Positions 7,691-13,390 of a stretch of 29,869 nucleotides of DNA are shown piece by piece (the first letter of the stretch is position 1; each line of letters begins with the position of its first letter). The DNA is from JBAZQS01 sp041645075 (GTDB taxonomy: Bacteria > Patescibacteriota > Patescibacteriia > 2-01-FULL-39-33). Under the pieces are notes generated by a model. It saw only the letters and a program-made list of their open reading frames with translations. It did no database searches and was not told the origin of the DNA. A program made the position numbers and the translations under genes. The DNA lies in contig JBAZQS010000011.1 of NCBI GenBank assembly GCA_041645075.1, positions 1 to 29,869 of the forward strand. The letters run 5' to 3'.

Positions 7691-8569
7691 ATGCTTATAA
7701 TAATATTATTAATAATTATCATCATAGCTTGTTTGGCTTATCTTGGGCGTTTTGTTTTTAAGCGCCTGCCGGATTTGAAAAATTTAGACCTTGAGTCAAT
7801 GATCAAGGAAAAACAGATTAAAATCAAAGCCAGAATTTTACAGGATAAATTGTCGCATCAGGGCGAAAAAGTCAAGGAAAAATTGACCAAGCTTCTTTCT
7901 CCGCAGAAAAGATTTTTTGCAAAACAAGTTAAAAAAATAAAGGACAAGGTTGTTGATTTGGAAAATAAATATCAATTAGACAAAAGAGGCAAAGACAAAT
8001 CAGTCCCCAAGTCCATTGATGAATTATTATCGGCCGCGGAAAATTTAATTGCCCAGGAAGAATTTGGCGGCGCGGAAAAAAATTTAATTGAGGTTATCGC
8101 TAAAGACAAAAAAAATATTAAGGCCTATGAATTATTGGGAGGACTGTATTTTGAAAATAAAAATTATGACCAGGCGGAAGAAATATTCCAACATTTATTG
8201 AAACTCAATACTTTAAAAGACCGGGCTTGGGGTAAATCGGGTACGATGGCTGTCAAAAAAGGCCAATTGGAAGAGGCGGAAATGGATTTTTTAAATTCTT
8301 TAAACGTGAACACCAGAGTCACCTCATATTATGATCGCTTGGCTCAAATTTGTGAGCTGACGAGTAAGGATGACAAGGCCCTGGACTGCTATCTTAAAGC
8401 CAACAGTATTGAGCCGAATAACCCTAAATATTTAGATAAAATAATTGAGTATGGCATCAAGGCGGGCGATAAGATGTTGGCGAAGAGAACCCTCAATCAT
8501 TTAAAAAAGATTAACCCCGAAAACGCTAAGTTGGGCGAATTACAAGAAGCCATTGAAAAAATGCCGTAA
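7691..8569 (+). CDS. Membrane-anchored TPR protein
   Basis: This 292-residue protein has a very hydrophobic N-terminal helix (residues 1-18), then a Lys-rich, probably coiled-coil stretch (about 35-105). At least four tetratricopeptide repeats follow (about 107-285), with clear units such as AYELLGGLYFENKNYDQAEEIF and DKALDCYLKANSIEPNNP. TPRs mediate protein-protein contacts; the basic juxtamembrane region suggests a cytoplasmic orientation. The partner is unknown. It is the last gene of the long run starting near 818, and the predicted -35 of the tRNA promoter lies inside its last codons. Confidence 0.8.
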   Translation: MLIIILLIIIIIACLAYLGRFVFKRLPDLKNLDLESMIKEKQIKIKARILQDKLSHQGEKVKEKLTKLLSPQKRFFAKQVKKIKDKVVDLENKYQLDKRGKDKSVPKSIDELLSAAENLIAQEEFGGAEKNLIEVIAKDKKNIKAYELLGGLYFENKNYDQAEEIFQHLLKLNTLKDRAWGKSGTMAVKKGQLEEAEMDFLNSLNVNTRVTSYYDRLAQICELTSKDDKALDCYLKANSIEPNNPKYLDKIIEYGIKAGDKMLAKRTLNHLKKINPENAKLGELQEAIEKMP

Positions 8570-8581
8570 ATTTGTTAAAAT
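8553..8581 (+). promoter_or_regulatory. Sigma70-type promoter of the tRNA-Thr/Tyr unit
   Basis: TTGAAA (8553-8558), a 17-base spacer and TAAAAT (8576-8581), with an extended -10 TG one base upstream. The -35 overlaps the end of the TPR gene. Transcription would start near 8589 and read through the damaged tRNA copies into tRNA-Thr(GGT). Confidence 0.6.
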
Positions 8582-8593
8582 GTTTAAGTTGTG

Positions 8594-8660
8594 AAGAGCA
8601 ACTCCTGGCATGAATAGCAAAAATAAAATTAAGTTAGTGTGCCGTTGTAGCTCAGTTGGG
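8594..8660 (+). repeat. Copy 1 of a tRNA-derived duplicated unit
   Basis: AAGAGCAACTCCTGG (8594-8608), an AT-rich spacer, then GTGCCGTTGTAGCTCAGTTGG (8639-8659) form a unit repeated at about 8761-8827. The first block resembles the D-arm/anticodon-arm part of tRNA-Thr(GGT), and the second equals its 5' end. The layout suggests tandem duplication of a tRNA gene edge followed by decay. Confidence 0.6.
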
Positions 8661-8785
8661 TTTCGAGCAAAGCGAGGAACGGGTGGAAGCGAGACCAGGA
8701 GCGAAGCGACGCAGTCGAGCGTCGGACAATCTGCCGGGGGCAGATTGGACGCCACCCAGGAAGAGCAACTCCTGGTATGAATATG
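8641..8785 (+). pseudogene. tRNA-Thr-like gene copy split by a palindromic insertion
   Basis: Bases 8641-8659 equal the acceptor strand, GCTC and D-loop start of tRNA-Thr(GGT). After about 100 inserted bases, 8761-8785 resume with AGAGCAACTCC-TGGTA, like the tRNA D-stem and anticodon arm. No anticodon stem partner, T-arm or 3' acceptor follows, so the copy cannot fold as a tRNA. Confidence 0.55.
8661..8760. repeat. Palindromic element inserted in the D-loop of the tRNA-like copy
   Basis: It contains a perfect hairpin CAATCTGCC-ggg-GGCAGATTG (8727-8747) nested inside GGGTGG (8681-8686) and CCACCC (8752-8757). The core is rich in GAGCGAAGCGAC/GAGCAAAGCGAGG, like the element at 14-134. Exact boundaries are uncertain. 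Confidence 0.6.
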
Positions 8786-8808
8786 GAAAATAAAAGTTTA
8801 GATATTGT

Positions 8809-8884
8809 GCCGTTGTAGCTCAGTTGGTAGAGCAACTCCATGGTAAGGAGTAGGTCCGCGGTCCGAATCCGCGCAACGGCTCCA
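8809..8884 (+). tRNA. tRNA-Thr (anticodon GGT)
   Basis: Acceptor GCCGTTG (8809-8815) pairs with CAACGGC (8874-8880). The anticodon stem ACTCC/GGAGT encloses the loop ATGGTAA, giving anticodon GGT at 8842-8844. The discriminator is T8881 and the CCA is encoded (8882-8884). D- and T-arms are complete. It is the only intact gene in the run of tRNA-like copies, and tRNA-Tyr starts one base after its CCA. Confidence 0.95.
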
Positions 8885-8885
8885 T

Positions 8886-8967
8886 GGGTCGGTACCAAAG
8901 CGGTCAACTGGACTCGACTGTAAATCGAGTGGCTATGCCTTCGAAGGTTCGAATCCTTCCCGGCCCA
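8886..8967 (+). tRNA. tRNA-Tyr (anticodon GTA)
   Basis: Acceptor GGGTCGG (8886-8892) pairs with CCGGCCC (8960-8966), with one T-G pair. Anticodon stem CTCGA/TCGAG holds the loop CTGTAAA with GTA at 8920-8922. A long variable arm makes it a class II tRNA as expected for Tyr. T-arm GAAGG/CCTTC is complete. Discriminator is A8967 and no CCA is encoded, unlike the other three tRNAs here. Confidence 0.95.
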
Positions 8968-8983
8968 ATAAAAGCAAAAACAA

Positions 8984-9007
8984 GCGGAGCCATTGGCCGC
9001 GTTTTTT
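8984..9007 (+). terminator. Rho-independent terminator after tRNA-Tyr
   Basis: GCGG (8984-8987) pairs with CCGC (8997-9000), with inner CC/GG pairs, followed after one base by six T (9002-9007). It closes the tRNA-Thr/Tyr unit just before the next promoter. Confidence 0.6.
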
Positions 9008-9020
9008 AATTATCTATTTT

Positions 9021-9060
9021 TTGCTATAATTAAAACATCAATCTTACCGAAAGGAGGTGA
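9021..9060 (+). promoter_or_regulatory. Extended -10 promoter and strong Shine-Dalgarno
   Basis: TGCTATAAT (9022-9030) is a full extended -10; no good -35 is visible at 17 bases. AAGGAGGTGA (9051-9060) is a near-perfect Shine-Dalgarno with a 6-base spacing to the ATG at 9067, which fixes that start. Confidence 0.65.
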
Positions 9061-9066
9061 GAAATT

Positions 9067-9399
9067 ATGAATTGGAAAAAAGCAATCGGTTTCGGCATTC
9101 TTATCTGGCTGATTATGTTTGCCGTGGTTTCCGCTTTGCTTGGCTGGTATGGTTTTCTTTGGCTGAGAATAGCGGTTGCCGTTGTCGGCGGTATTATTTC
9201 TTTTATTTTAGCCGGCTATGTCAAGCCGAAAAGCGCGGTTAGCGCCTTGAGTTATGGTTTGATTTGGGTGGTGGCGGGAATAATTTTAGACGCCCTTATT
9301 ACTATGAGGTTTAATTCGGCTATTTTTTCTTCAAAAACACTTTGGCTTGGCTATTTCTTTATTCTGCTGGCTCCGCTTTTACGCGTTAAAAAAACTTAA
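9067..9399 (+). CDS. Small four-helix membrane protein
   Basis: This 110-residue protein has about four hydrophobic segments (near residues 5-25, 30-50, 58-77 and 88-105) and a short basic tail (RVKKT). I recognise no family and see no catalytic motif; the size and Gly-rich second helix resemble small uncharacterised membrane proteins. It has its own promoter and one of the few strong Shine-Dalgarno sites in the window, suggesting good expression. A frame starting at 9057 is open but lacks a ribosome site. It lies alone between two tRNA units. Confidence 0.75.
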   Translation: MNWKKAIGFGILIWLIMFAVVSALLGWYGFLWLRIAVAVVGGIISFILAGYVKPKSAVSALSYGLIWVVAGIILDALITMRFNSAIFSSKTLWLGYFFILLAPLLRVKKT

Positions 9400-9412
9400 T
9401 TTTCCTTAATTC

Positions 9413-9470
9413 ACCCCGTTAAATAATTTTGTCGCAGACAAAATTCCTGCGAAGCAGGATTTAACTGGGT
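9413..9470. repeat. REP-like palindromic element, copy A
   Basis: It begins ACCCCGTTAAAT and ends ATTTAACTGGGT, imperfect inverted ends with two mismatches. The middle holds two hairpins, ATTTTGTC-gca-GACAAAAT (9425-9443) and TCCTGC-gaa-GCAGGA. A second copy follows immediately at 9473. Confidence 0.8.
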
Positions 9471-9472
9471 GA

Positions 9473-9531
9473 ACCCCGTTAAATAAAATTCTTTGGATTT
9501 TAATTTGCGAAGCAAAATTATTTAACTGGGT
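9473..9531. repeat. REP-like palindromic element, copy B
   Basis: It has the same ends as copy A (ACCCCGTTAAAT and ATTTAACTGGGT), but the middle differs: AAAATTC-tttg-GATTTT and AATTTTGC-ttc-GCAAAATT-type hairpins. Shared ends with divergent middles and head-to-tail placement are typical of mobile REP/MITE-like elements. Confidence 0.8.
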
Positions 9532-9542
9532 AAAGAAAAAAC

Positions 9543-9566
9543 AAAAATCGCCAGGCGGCGGTTTTT
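9543..9566 (+). terminator. Rho-independent terminator
   Basis: AAAAATCGCC-aggc-GGCGGTTTTT forms a 10-bp stem (one T-G pair) with an integral T-run. It closes the small membrane-protein unit just before the tRNA-Thr(TGT)/rpmG promoter, and its A/T symmetry would allow function in both directions. Confidence 0.75.
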
Positions 9567-9585
9567 GATTTCAGATAACTTATTG

Positions 9586-9614
9586 TTGCAAAATTTGGGT
9601 TTTTATGTTAAGAT
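9586..9614 (+). promoter_or_regulatory. Promoter of the tRNA-Thr(TGT)-rpmG-tRNA-Trp unit
   Basis: TTGCAA (9586-9591), a 17-base spacer and TAAGAT (9609-9614) with an extended TG at 9606-9607. The predicted leader (from about 9621) includes CCAGGAAAAGCAACT (9631-9645), which differs by one base from CCAGGAAGAGCAACT (8757-8771) ahead of the other tRNA-Thr. Confidence 0.6.
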
Positions 9615-9655
9615 AAATCCGTTATTTTGCCCAGGAAAAGCAACTTTAAAAACGG

Positions 9656-9730
9656 GCCGATCTAGCTCAATGGTAGAGCAACTGTTTTGTAAACAGTAGG
9701 TTGTCGGTTCGATTCCGACGATCGGCTCCA
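9656..9730 (+). tRNA. tRNA-Thr (anticodon TGT)
   Basis: Acceptor GCCGATC (9656-9662) pairs with GATCGGC (9720-9726). Anticodon stem ACTGT/ACAGT holds the loop TTTGTAA, with TGT at 9688-9690. T-arm and encoded CCA (9728-9730) are present. It precedes rpmG, as in the common tRNA-Thr...rpmG-tRNA-Trp arrangement of many bacteria. Confidence 0.95.
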
Positions 9731-9769
9731 AATTATTAATAAATAATAAATTAATAAAATAAAAATACT

Positions 9770-9925
9770 ATGTCACAAGAAAACATGATCAAGTTTGAAT
9801 GCACCGAGTGCAAAAAGATAAATTATTTTTCCCGCAAAAATAAAAAACTTTTAAAAAACCGTTTGGAATTGAAAAAATACTGCAAGCACTGCCAGAAGCA
9901 TACCATGCACAAAGAAACCAAATAG
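9770..9925 (+). CDS. rpmG: 50S ribosomal protein L33
   Basis: A 51-residue reading frame encodes L33, a small protein of the large ribosomal subunit near the E site. The zinc-ribbon cysteines are all present (CTEC at residues 11-14, CKHC at 38-41), so it is the zinc-binding C+ form. Central NYFSRKNKK and C-terminal LELKKYCKHCQKHTMHKETK are diagnostic. The ATG follows an AT-rich leader with no Shine-Dalgarno, 39 bases after tRNA-Thr(TGT); tRNA-Trp follows. The usual next genes, secE and nusG, are absent. Confidence 0.95.
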   Translation: MSQENMIKFECTECKKINYFSRKNKKLLKNRLELKKYCKHCQKHTMHKETK

Positions 9926-9967
9926 AAATTATTAATTGCTGGCAGATATTGCTGGCTTTTAATATTA

Positions 9968-10041
9968 GGGCGATTAGTTTAGTGGTAAAACATCGGTCTC
10001 CAAAACCGAGGTCGGGGGTTCGATTCCCTCATCGCCTGCCA
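9968..10041 (+). tRNA. tRNA-Trp (anticodon CCA)
   Basis: Acceptor GGGCGAT (9968-9974) pairs with ATCGCCT (10031-10037). Anticodon stem TCGGT/ACCGA encloses the loop CTCCAAA, with CCA at 10000-10002. Discriminator G10038 (usual for Trp) and the encoded 3' CCA are present. CCA as the Trp anticodon reads UGG only, in line with TGA being a stop here. Confidence 0.95.
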
Positions 10042-10049
10042 TTTAAAAG

Positions 10050-10074
10050 AAAACGGCTCCGCGCCGTTTTTTTT
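10050..10074 (+). terminator. Rho-independent terminator after tRNA-Trp
   Basis: AAAACGGC (10050-10057) and GCCGTTTT (10063-10070) form an 8-bp stem with a 5-base loop, followed by more T to 10074. It ends the tRNA-Thr/rpmG/tRNA-Trp transcript where secE would usually begin. Confidence 0.8.
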
Positions 10075-10104
10075 ACAGAAAAAATAACCAAACAGATATC
10101 AAGT

Positions 10105-10133
10105 TTGATTTTTCCGCCAAAATGGGCTATAAT
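10105..10133 (+). promoter_or_regulatory. Promoter of the ABC transporter gene
   Basis: TTGATT (10105-10110), a 17-base spacer and a perfect TATAAT (10128-10133). The start codon lies 33 bases after the -10. Confidence 0.7.
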
Positions 10134-10166
10134 TAAAAACTGCGTGAATCAGACAATAAAAATTAT

Positions 10167-11927
10167 ATGCAAGGCAGCACCAAACAAACCCTAAAATTCT
10201 ATTGGCAAGCCAGCCGGAAATACAAAATTTCCGGTGTTTTAGCCTTGCTTTCTACCATTATCTCGGCCGCCGTGGGCGTTATTATTCCAATATATTACAA
10301 GAACCTTTTTAATATCTTAACTTCCGGCCGCGCCACTGACATTATTATGAGCGGGCTTTTTTCGGTTTTATTTATAATTATCGGCCTTAAATTTTTAGAG
10401 TGGTTATTTTATAGAATAGGCGATTTTTTGATCGCCAATTTTCAGGTTAATAATATGGCTGATTTATCCAATAAATGTTTTACTTATCTGCACAAACATT
10501 CTTTTTCCTATTTCAATAATAATTTTGGCGGCGCGCTGGTAAAAAAGGTGAAGTGGTTCACTAATGCTTTTGAAGTGATTACCGACACCCTCTTTTTTAA
10601 TTTAATACCGATAATTGTTGACGTGGCCATAATTCTTTTCGTCTTATCTAATGTAAATATTTATTTGGGCTTGGGTATATTGGTCTGGCTGTTTTTATTT
10701 TTGGCTGTCAATTGGATTTTTGTAAAATTCAAATTCAAATATGACATCCAAAGAAATGAAGCCGAGACATTCACCACCGGACTTTTGGCCGATACGATTA
10801 CTAACCACAGCAATGTAAAATTATTCAATGGCTACAAAAAAGAAACCGAAAATTATGCCCAGGCCGTAGAAAAGCTTCGCCGGATCAGAAAATTTACCTG
10901 GAATTTGAGCAATATTTTTAATTTGCTTCAGGGACTGTTAATGGTTTTTTTAGAAATCGGCACTTTGTATCTGGCGATAAAATTGTGGCAAAAAAATTCA
11001 CTTACGGTCGGCGATTTTGTTTTGATCCAGGGATATTTGGGCACGATTTTTATGAATTTTTGGAATATCGGCCGCGTGGTTAGAAATATATATGAGCGCT
11101 TGTCCGACGCCGAAGAAATGACCGTGATTTTAAGCACGCCCCACGAAATCAAGGACGCGCCCAAGGCCCAAGAATTAAACGTGGGCCGCGGCCGGATTGA
11201 ATTTAAAGATGTCTGCTTTAACTACCATAAAACCCGAGAGATATTCAAGAAATTTAATTTGACTATTGAATCGGGCGAAAAGGCGGCTTTTGTCGGCTCA
11301 TCGGGCGCGGGCAAAACCACGATCGTAAAATTGCTTTTGCGGATGCATGATCTGGCCGGCGGGAAGATTTTGATTAACGGCCAGAATATTGCCCGAGTAA
11401 AGCAGGAAAGTTTATGGCGAAATATTTCTCTGGTGCCGCAAGACCCGATTTTATTCCACCGAACTTTGATGGAAAATATTCGCTATGGCCGGCCCGAGGC
11501 CACCGATGAGGAGGTGTACACGGCCGCCAAAGCCGCGCATTGCCATGAATTTATTATTAATACCCCCGAGGGGTATAATACTTACGTGGGCGAAAGAGGC
11601 ATTAAATTATCCGGCGGGGAAAGACAGCGGATTGCCATTGCCCGCGCCATTTTACGCAACGCGCCGATTTTAATTCTGGACGAGGCAACCTCAAGTTTGG
11701 ATTCTAAATCGGAAGTTTTAATCCAGGACGCCTTGGATAAATTAATGAAAGGCAAAACCGTAATTGTCATCGCCCATCGCCTTTCCACTATCAGAAAAAT
11801 GGACAGGATCATGGTCATTAAGCGCGGCCAAATCATTGAGGAGGGCACGCACGAAGAATTGGCCAGCCGAGCCGGCGGCATTTACCAAAAATTTTGGCAG
11901 CTTCAGGCCGGCGGATTTATTAAATAA
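10167..11927 (+). CDS. ABC exporter half-transporter (fused permease and ATPase)
   Basis: This 586-residue type-IV ABC exporter half-transporter would act as a homodimer. Residues 1-330 hold six hydrophobic segments of the ABC transmembrane domain; residues 340-586 are the ATPase. Motifs: Walker A GSSGAGKTT (about 377-385), Q-loop SLVPQDPILF, signature LSGGERQR (about 481-488), Walker B ILILDEATSSLD (about 500-511) and H-loop IAHRLST. All catalytic residues are present. The MsbA/LmrA-like layout suggests lipid, drug or peptide export; the substrate is not predictable. It is a single gene with its own promoter after a terminator. No Shine-Dalgarno is seen. Confidence 0.93.
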   Translation: MQGSTKQTLKFYWQASRKYKISGVLALLSTIISAAVGVIIPIYYKNLFNILTSGRATDIIMSGLFSVLFIIIGLKFLEWLFYRIGDFLIANFQVNNMADLSNKCFTYLHKHSFSYFNNNFGGALVKKVKWFTNAFEVITDTLFFNLIPIIVDVAIILFVLSNVNIYLGLGILVWLFLFLAVNWIFVKFKFKYDIQRNEAETFTTGLLADTITNHSNVKLFNGYKKETENYAQAVEKLRRIRKFTWNLSNIFNLLQGLLMVFLEIGTLYLAIKLWQKNSLTVGDFVLIQGYLGTIFMNFWNIGRVVRNIYERLSDAEEMTVILSTPHEIKDAPKAQELNVGRGRIEFKDVCFNYHKTREIFKKFNLTIESGEKAAFVGSSGAGKTTIVKLLLRMHDLAGGKILINGQNIARVKQESLWRNISLVPQDPILFHRTLMENIRYGRPEATDEEVYTAAKAAHCHEFIINTPEGYNTYVGERGIKLSGGERQRIAIARAILRNAPILILDEATSSLDSKSEVLIQDALDKLMKGKTVIVIAHRLSTIRKMDRIMVIKRGQIIEEGTHEELASRAGGIYQKFWQLQAGGFIK

Positions 11928-11974
11928 ATTTTTTCAATCGCCAATTATTTAAATAAGTTCGGCATATTTTATAA

Positions 11975-12003
11975 TTGACTTTTGGCCGGAAAAAAGATAC
12001 AAT
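11975..12003 (+). promoter_or_regulatory. Promoter of the LVIVD lipoprotein gene
   Basis: TTGACT (11975-11980), a 17-base spacer and TACAAT (11998-12003). The AAAGGAGG ribosome site (12066-12073) lies about 8 bases before the ATG at 12082, which supports that start over the upstream in-frame codon at 12046. Confidence 0.7.
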
Positions 12004-12081
12004 AAGTTGTCGCTTGTTATTTAAATACTTTAAAACATAGGGGTTTTGAACAATTTTGGATTTGGAAAGGAGGAGTGGGCG

Positions 12082-13065
12082 ATGAAGTTTTTGGTTCCGG
12101 TTCTATTTTCCTTTTTAGTGGTGGCCAATCTGTTGGCCTGTCGCACCTTAACATCGGGCAATGCCTTTGCCCCAAAAATTAATCTGGTAAAAATCGGTTC
12201 CTGGGAGGAATCACCAGACATTCGGGTAGTCAAGGTGGTCGGCAGGTATGCGTATGTTTTGGACAGTTTTGAGGGTTTGAAAATTGTTGATGTTTCCGAT
12301 CCGGTTAATCCGCGCAAGGTCGGCCAATTTAAAAATAAGATAAGCGCGGCGGTGATGGCTTTGGATGTTTCAGGAAATTTTGCTTACGTTGCCAATTTTG
12401 AAGGCGGTTTTAAAATCGCGGACATTTCCAATCCGAATAAGCCCAAGCAAATCGGCCGCTTCGATGACAAAAAATTTATTGAAGATATTTTTGTTTGCGG
12501 CAATTATGCCTATCTCGCCGGTTTGCAAGATGGATTGAGGATTGTGGACGTGTCCCATCCAGCTAAACCACGGCTCGTCGGCAAGATGACCGATAAAATG
12601 TATACAAATTCAATTTTTGTCTCGGGCCATTATGCTTATTTAGCGGACTGGGAAAATGGTTTTAAGATAATTGATGTTTCCAACCCCGTCGCTCCCCGAC
12701 AAATCGGCCAAAATATTGAGGTGGGATTTGTACATCAGGTAAGGGTGGACGGAGATTATGCTTACGTGATTAGTGAAGAAGCAAGGTTGGTCATTATTGA
12801 TATAAAAAATCCCACTCAACCAAGGATAACCGGGCAGATTAATAAAATAGGCAGTATGCGCAATTTGTATGTCCTGGGCAATCACATTTATGTGACGGGT
12901 CGAGATGACGGCATGAGAATAATTGACGTTAGTAATCCATTTAAGCCGGTTTTAATCGGCGGCGTGGGCGGCGATTGCGCTCGCGGTTTGTGGGTTGCGG
13001 ATCAATATGTTTTCACCGCCGATATGGGAATAGGATTGACTATTTATAATATTGCCAAGAATTGA
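12082..13065 (+). CDS. LVIVD-repeat lipoprotein (predicted beta-propeller)
   Basis: The product (327 residues) starts with a lipoprotein signal peptide: MKFLVPVLFSFLVV, then the lipobox LLAC with lipidated Cys near residue 20. The rest is built of about seven repeats of roughly 42 residues, each with a YAYV-type strand and a hallmark such as LKIVDVSDPVNP, FKIADISNPNKP, LRIVDVSHPAKP, FKIIDVSNPVAP or MRIIDVSNPFKP. LVIVD repeats fold as a beta-propeller and are found in surface proteins of bacteria and archaea, probably as binding scaffolds; no catalytic site is known. The start is set by the AAAGGAGG site and the lipobox. A terminator follows at 13091. Confidence 0.88.
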   Translation: MKFLVPVLFSFLVVANLLACRTLTSGNAFAPKINLVKIGSWEESPDIRVVKVVGRYAYVLDSFEGLKIVDVSDPVNPRKVGQFKNKISAAVMALDVSGNFAYVANFEGGFKIADISNPNKPKQIGRFDDKKFIEDIFVCGNYAYLAGLQDGLRIVDVSHPAKPRLVGKMTDKMYTNSIFVSGHYAYLADWENGFKIIDVSNPVAPRQIGQNIEVGFVHQVRVDGDYAYVISEEARLVIIDIKNPTQPRITGQINKIGSMRNLYVLGNHIYVTGRDDGMRIIDVSNPFKPVLIGGVGGDCARGLWVADQYVFTADMGIGLTIYNIAKN

Positions 13066-13090
13066 TCAATGATTGTTCATAAATAAAATG

Positions 13091-13126
13091 CCTCATCCGT
13101 ACCAATAGTATGTGATGAGGTTTTTT
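13091..13126 (+). terminator. Rho-independent terminator after the LVIVD lipoprotein gene
   Basis: CCTCATC (13091-13097) pairs with GATGAGG (13114-13120), followed by six T. The 16-base loop can pair further internally. Confidence 0.8.
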
Positions 13127-13235
13127 AATTGACAAAAATTGAGCCGGATGATGGGGTTGATATGTTCATTGAAAAATTGGCCGACATGGGCTGAACACAA
13201 AGATTGTTCATTTAACAGAAGGGGTTTATAAAATA

Positions 13236-13268
13236 AAATTCCCAGCGCGCGATGTGTTGGGGATTTTT
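13236..13268 (+). terminator. Terminator-like hairpin
   Basis: AAATTCCCA (13236-13244) pairs with TGGGGATTT (13258-13266), with one T-G pair, followed by more T. No gene is seen directly upstream, so it may be left from a lost gene or back up the terminator at 13091. Confidence 0.5.
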
Positions 13269-13283
13269 AAATTGGTTTTCTTT

Positions 13284-13304
13284 CTCCTCCTTACCAAGGG
13301 GGAG
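13284..13304. repeat. GC-rich repeat hairpin
   Basis: CTCCTCCTT-acc-AAGGGGGAG forms a 9-bp stem followed by AAAAAGAGGGGG. It resembles CTCCCCCT...AGGGGGAG plus A-rich and GGGG tail at 25022-25057 and the CTCCCCTT...AAGGGAG arms at 19-36. Confidence 0.55.
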
Positions 13305-13330
13305 AAAAAGAGGGGGTTTGCCGTTGCTCA

Positions 13331-13360
13331 TTGTCCACCCTTATTAGTTCGTGCTATAAT
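13331..13360 (+). promoter_or_regulatory. Promoter of the esterase gene
   Basis: TTGTCC (13331-13336), an 18-base spacer and an extended -10 TGCTATAAT (13352-13360). The -35 covers the far upstream in-frame TTG at 13331, so translation must start downstream, at the ATG at 13391. Confidence 0.6.
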
Positions 13361-13390
13361 AATCCTAATTTCACCAATAATTTTAGGAGG

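Larger units (their letters stand above)
13066..13390 (+). other. Gene-free spacer with two terminator-like hairpins, a repeat hairpin and a promoter
   Basis: This 325-base gap holds a terminator (13091-13126), a second terminator-like hairpin (13236-13268), a GC-rich repeat hairpin (13284-13304) and the promoter of the esterase gene (13331-13360). A 21-codon frame from TTG at 13129 is too short to support. The GTTCAT motif occurs at 13074, 13161 and 13205, with no clear meaning. Confidence 0.6.

Noticed and set aside
8629..8907. A 92-codon minus-strand frame across the tRNA-Thr region
   Set aside because: It lies opposite a complete tRNA and tRNA-derived repeats, is rich in the residues expected from GC-rich palindromes, and has no ribosome site.
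9949..10194. An 81-codon plus-strand frame through tRNA-Trp
   Set aside because: It runs over an intact tRNA, a terminator and a promoter; it is not a gene.
12046..12081. A longer N-terminus for the LVIVD lipoprotein
   Set aside because: The Shine-Dalgarno lies inside this segment, and the lipoprotein signal peptide starts at 12082.
13129..13194. A 21-codon frame from TTG (LTKIEPDDGVDMFIEK...)
   Set aside because: Too short, non-ATG start, no ribosome site and directly after a terminator; could be a remnant but cannot be supported.
13331..13390. A 20-residue longer N-terminus for the esterase from TTG 13331
   Set aside because: The predicted promoter lies within it, and the signal peptide starts at the ATG at 13391.
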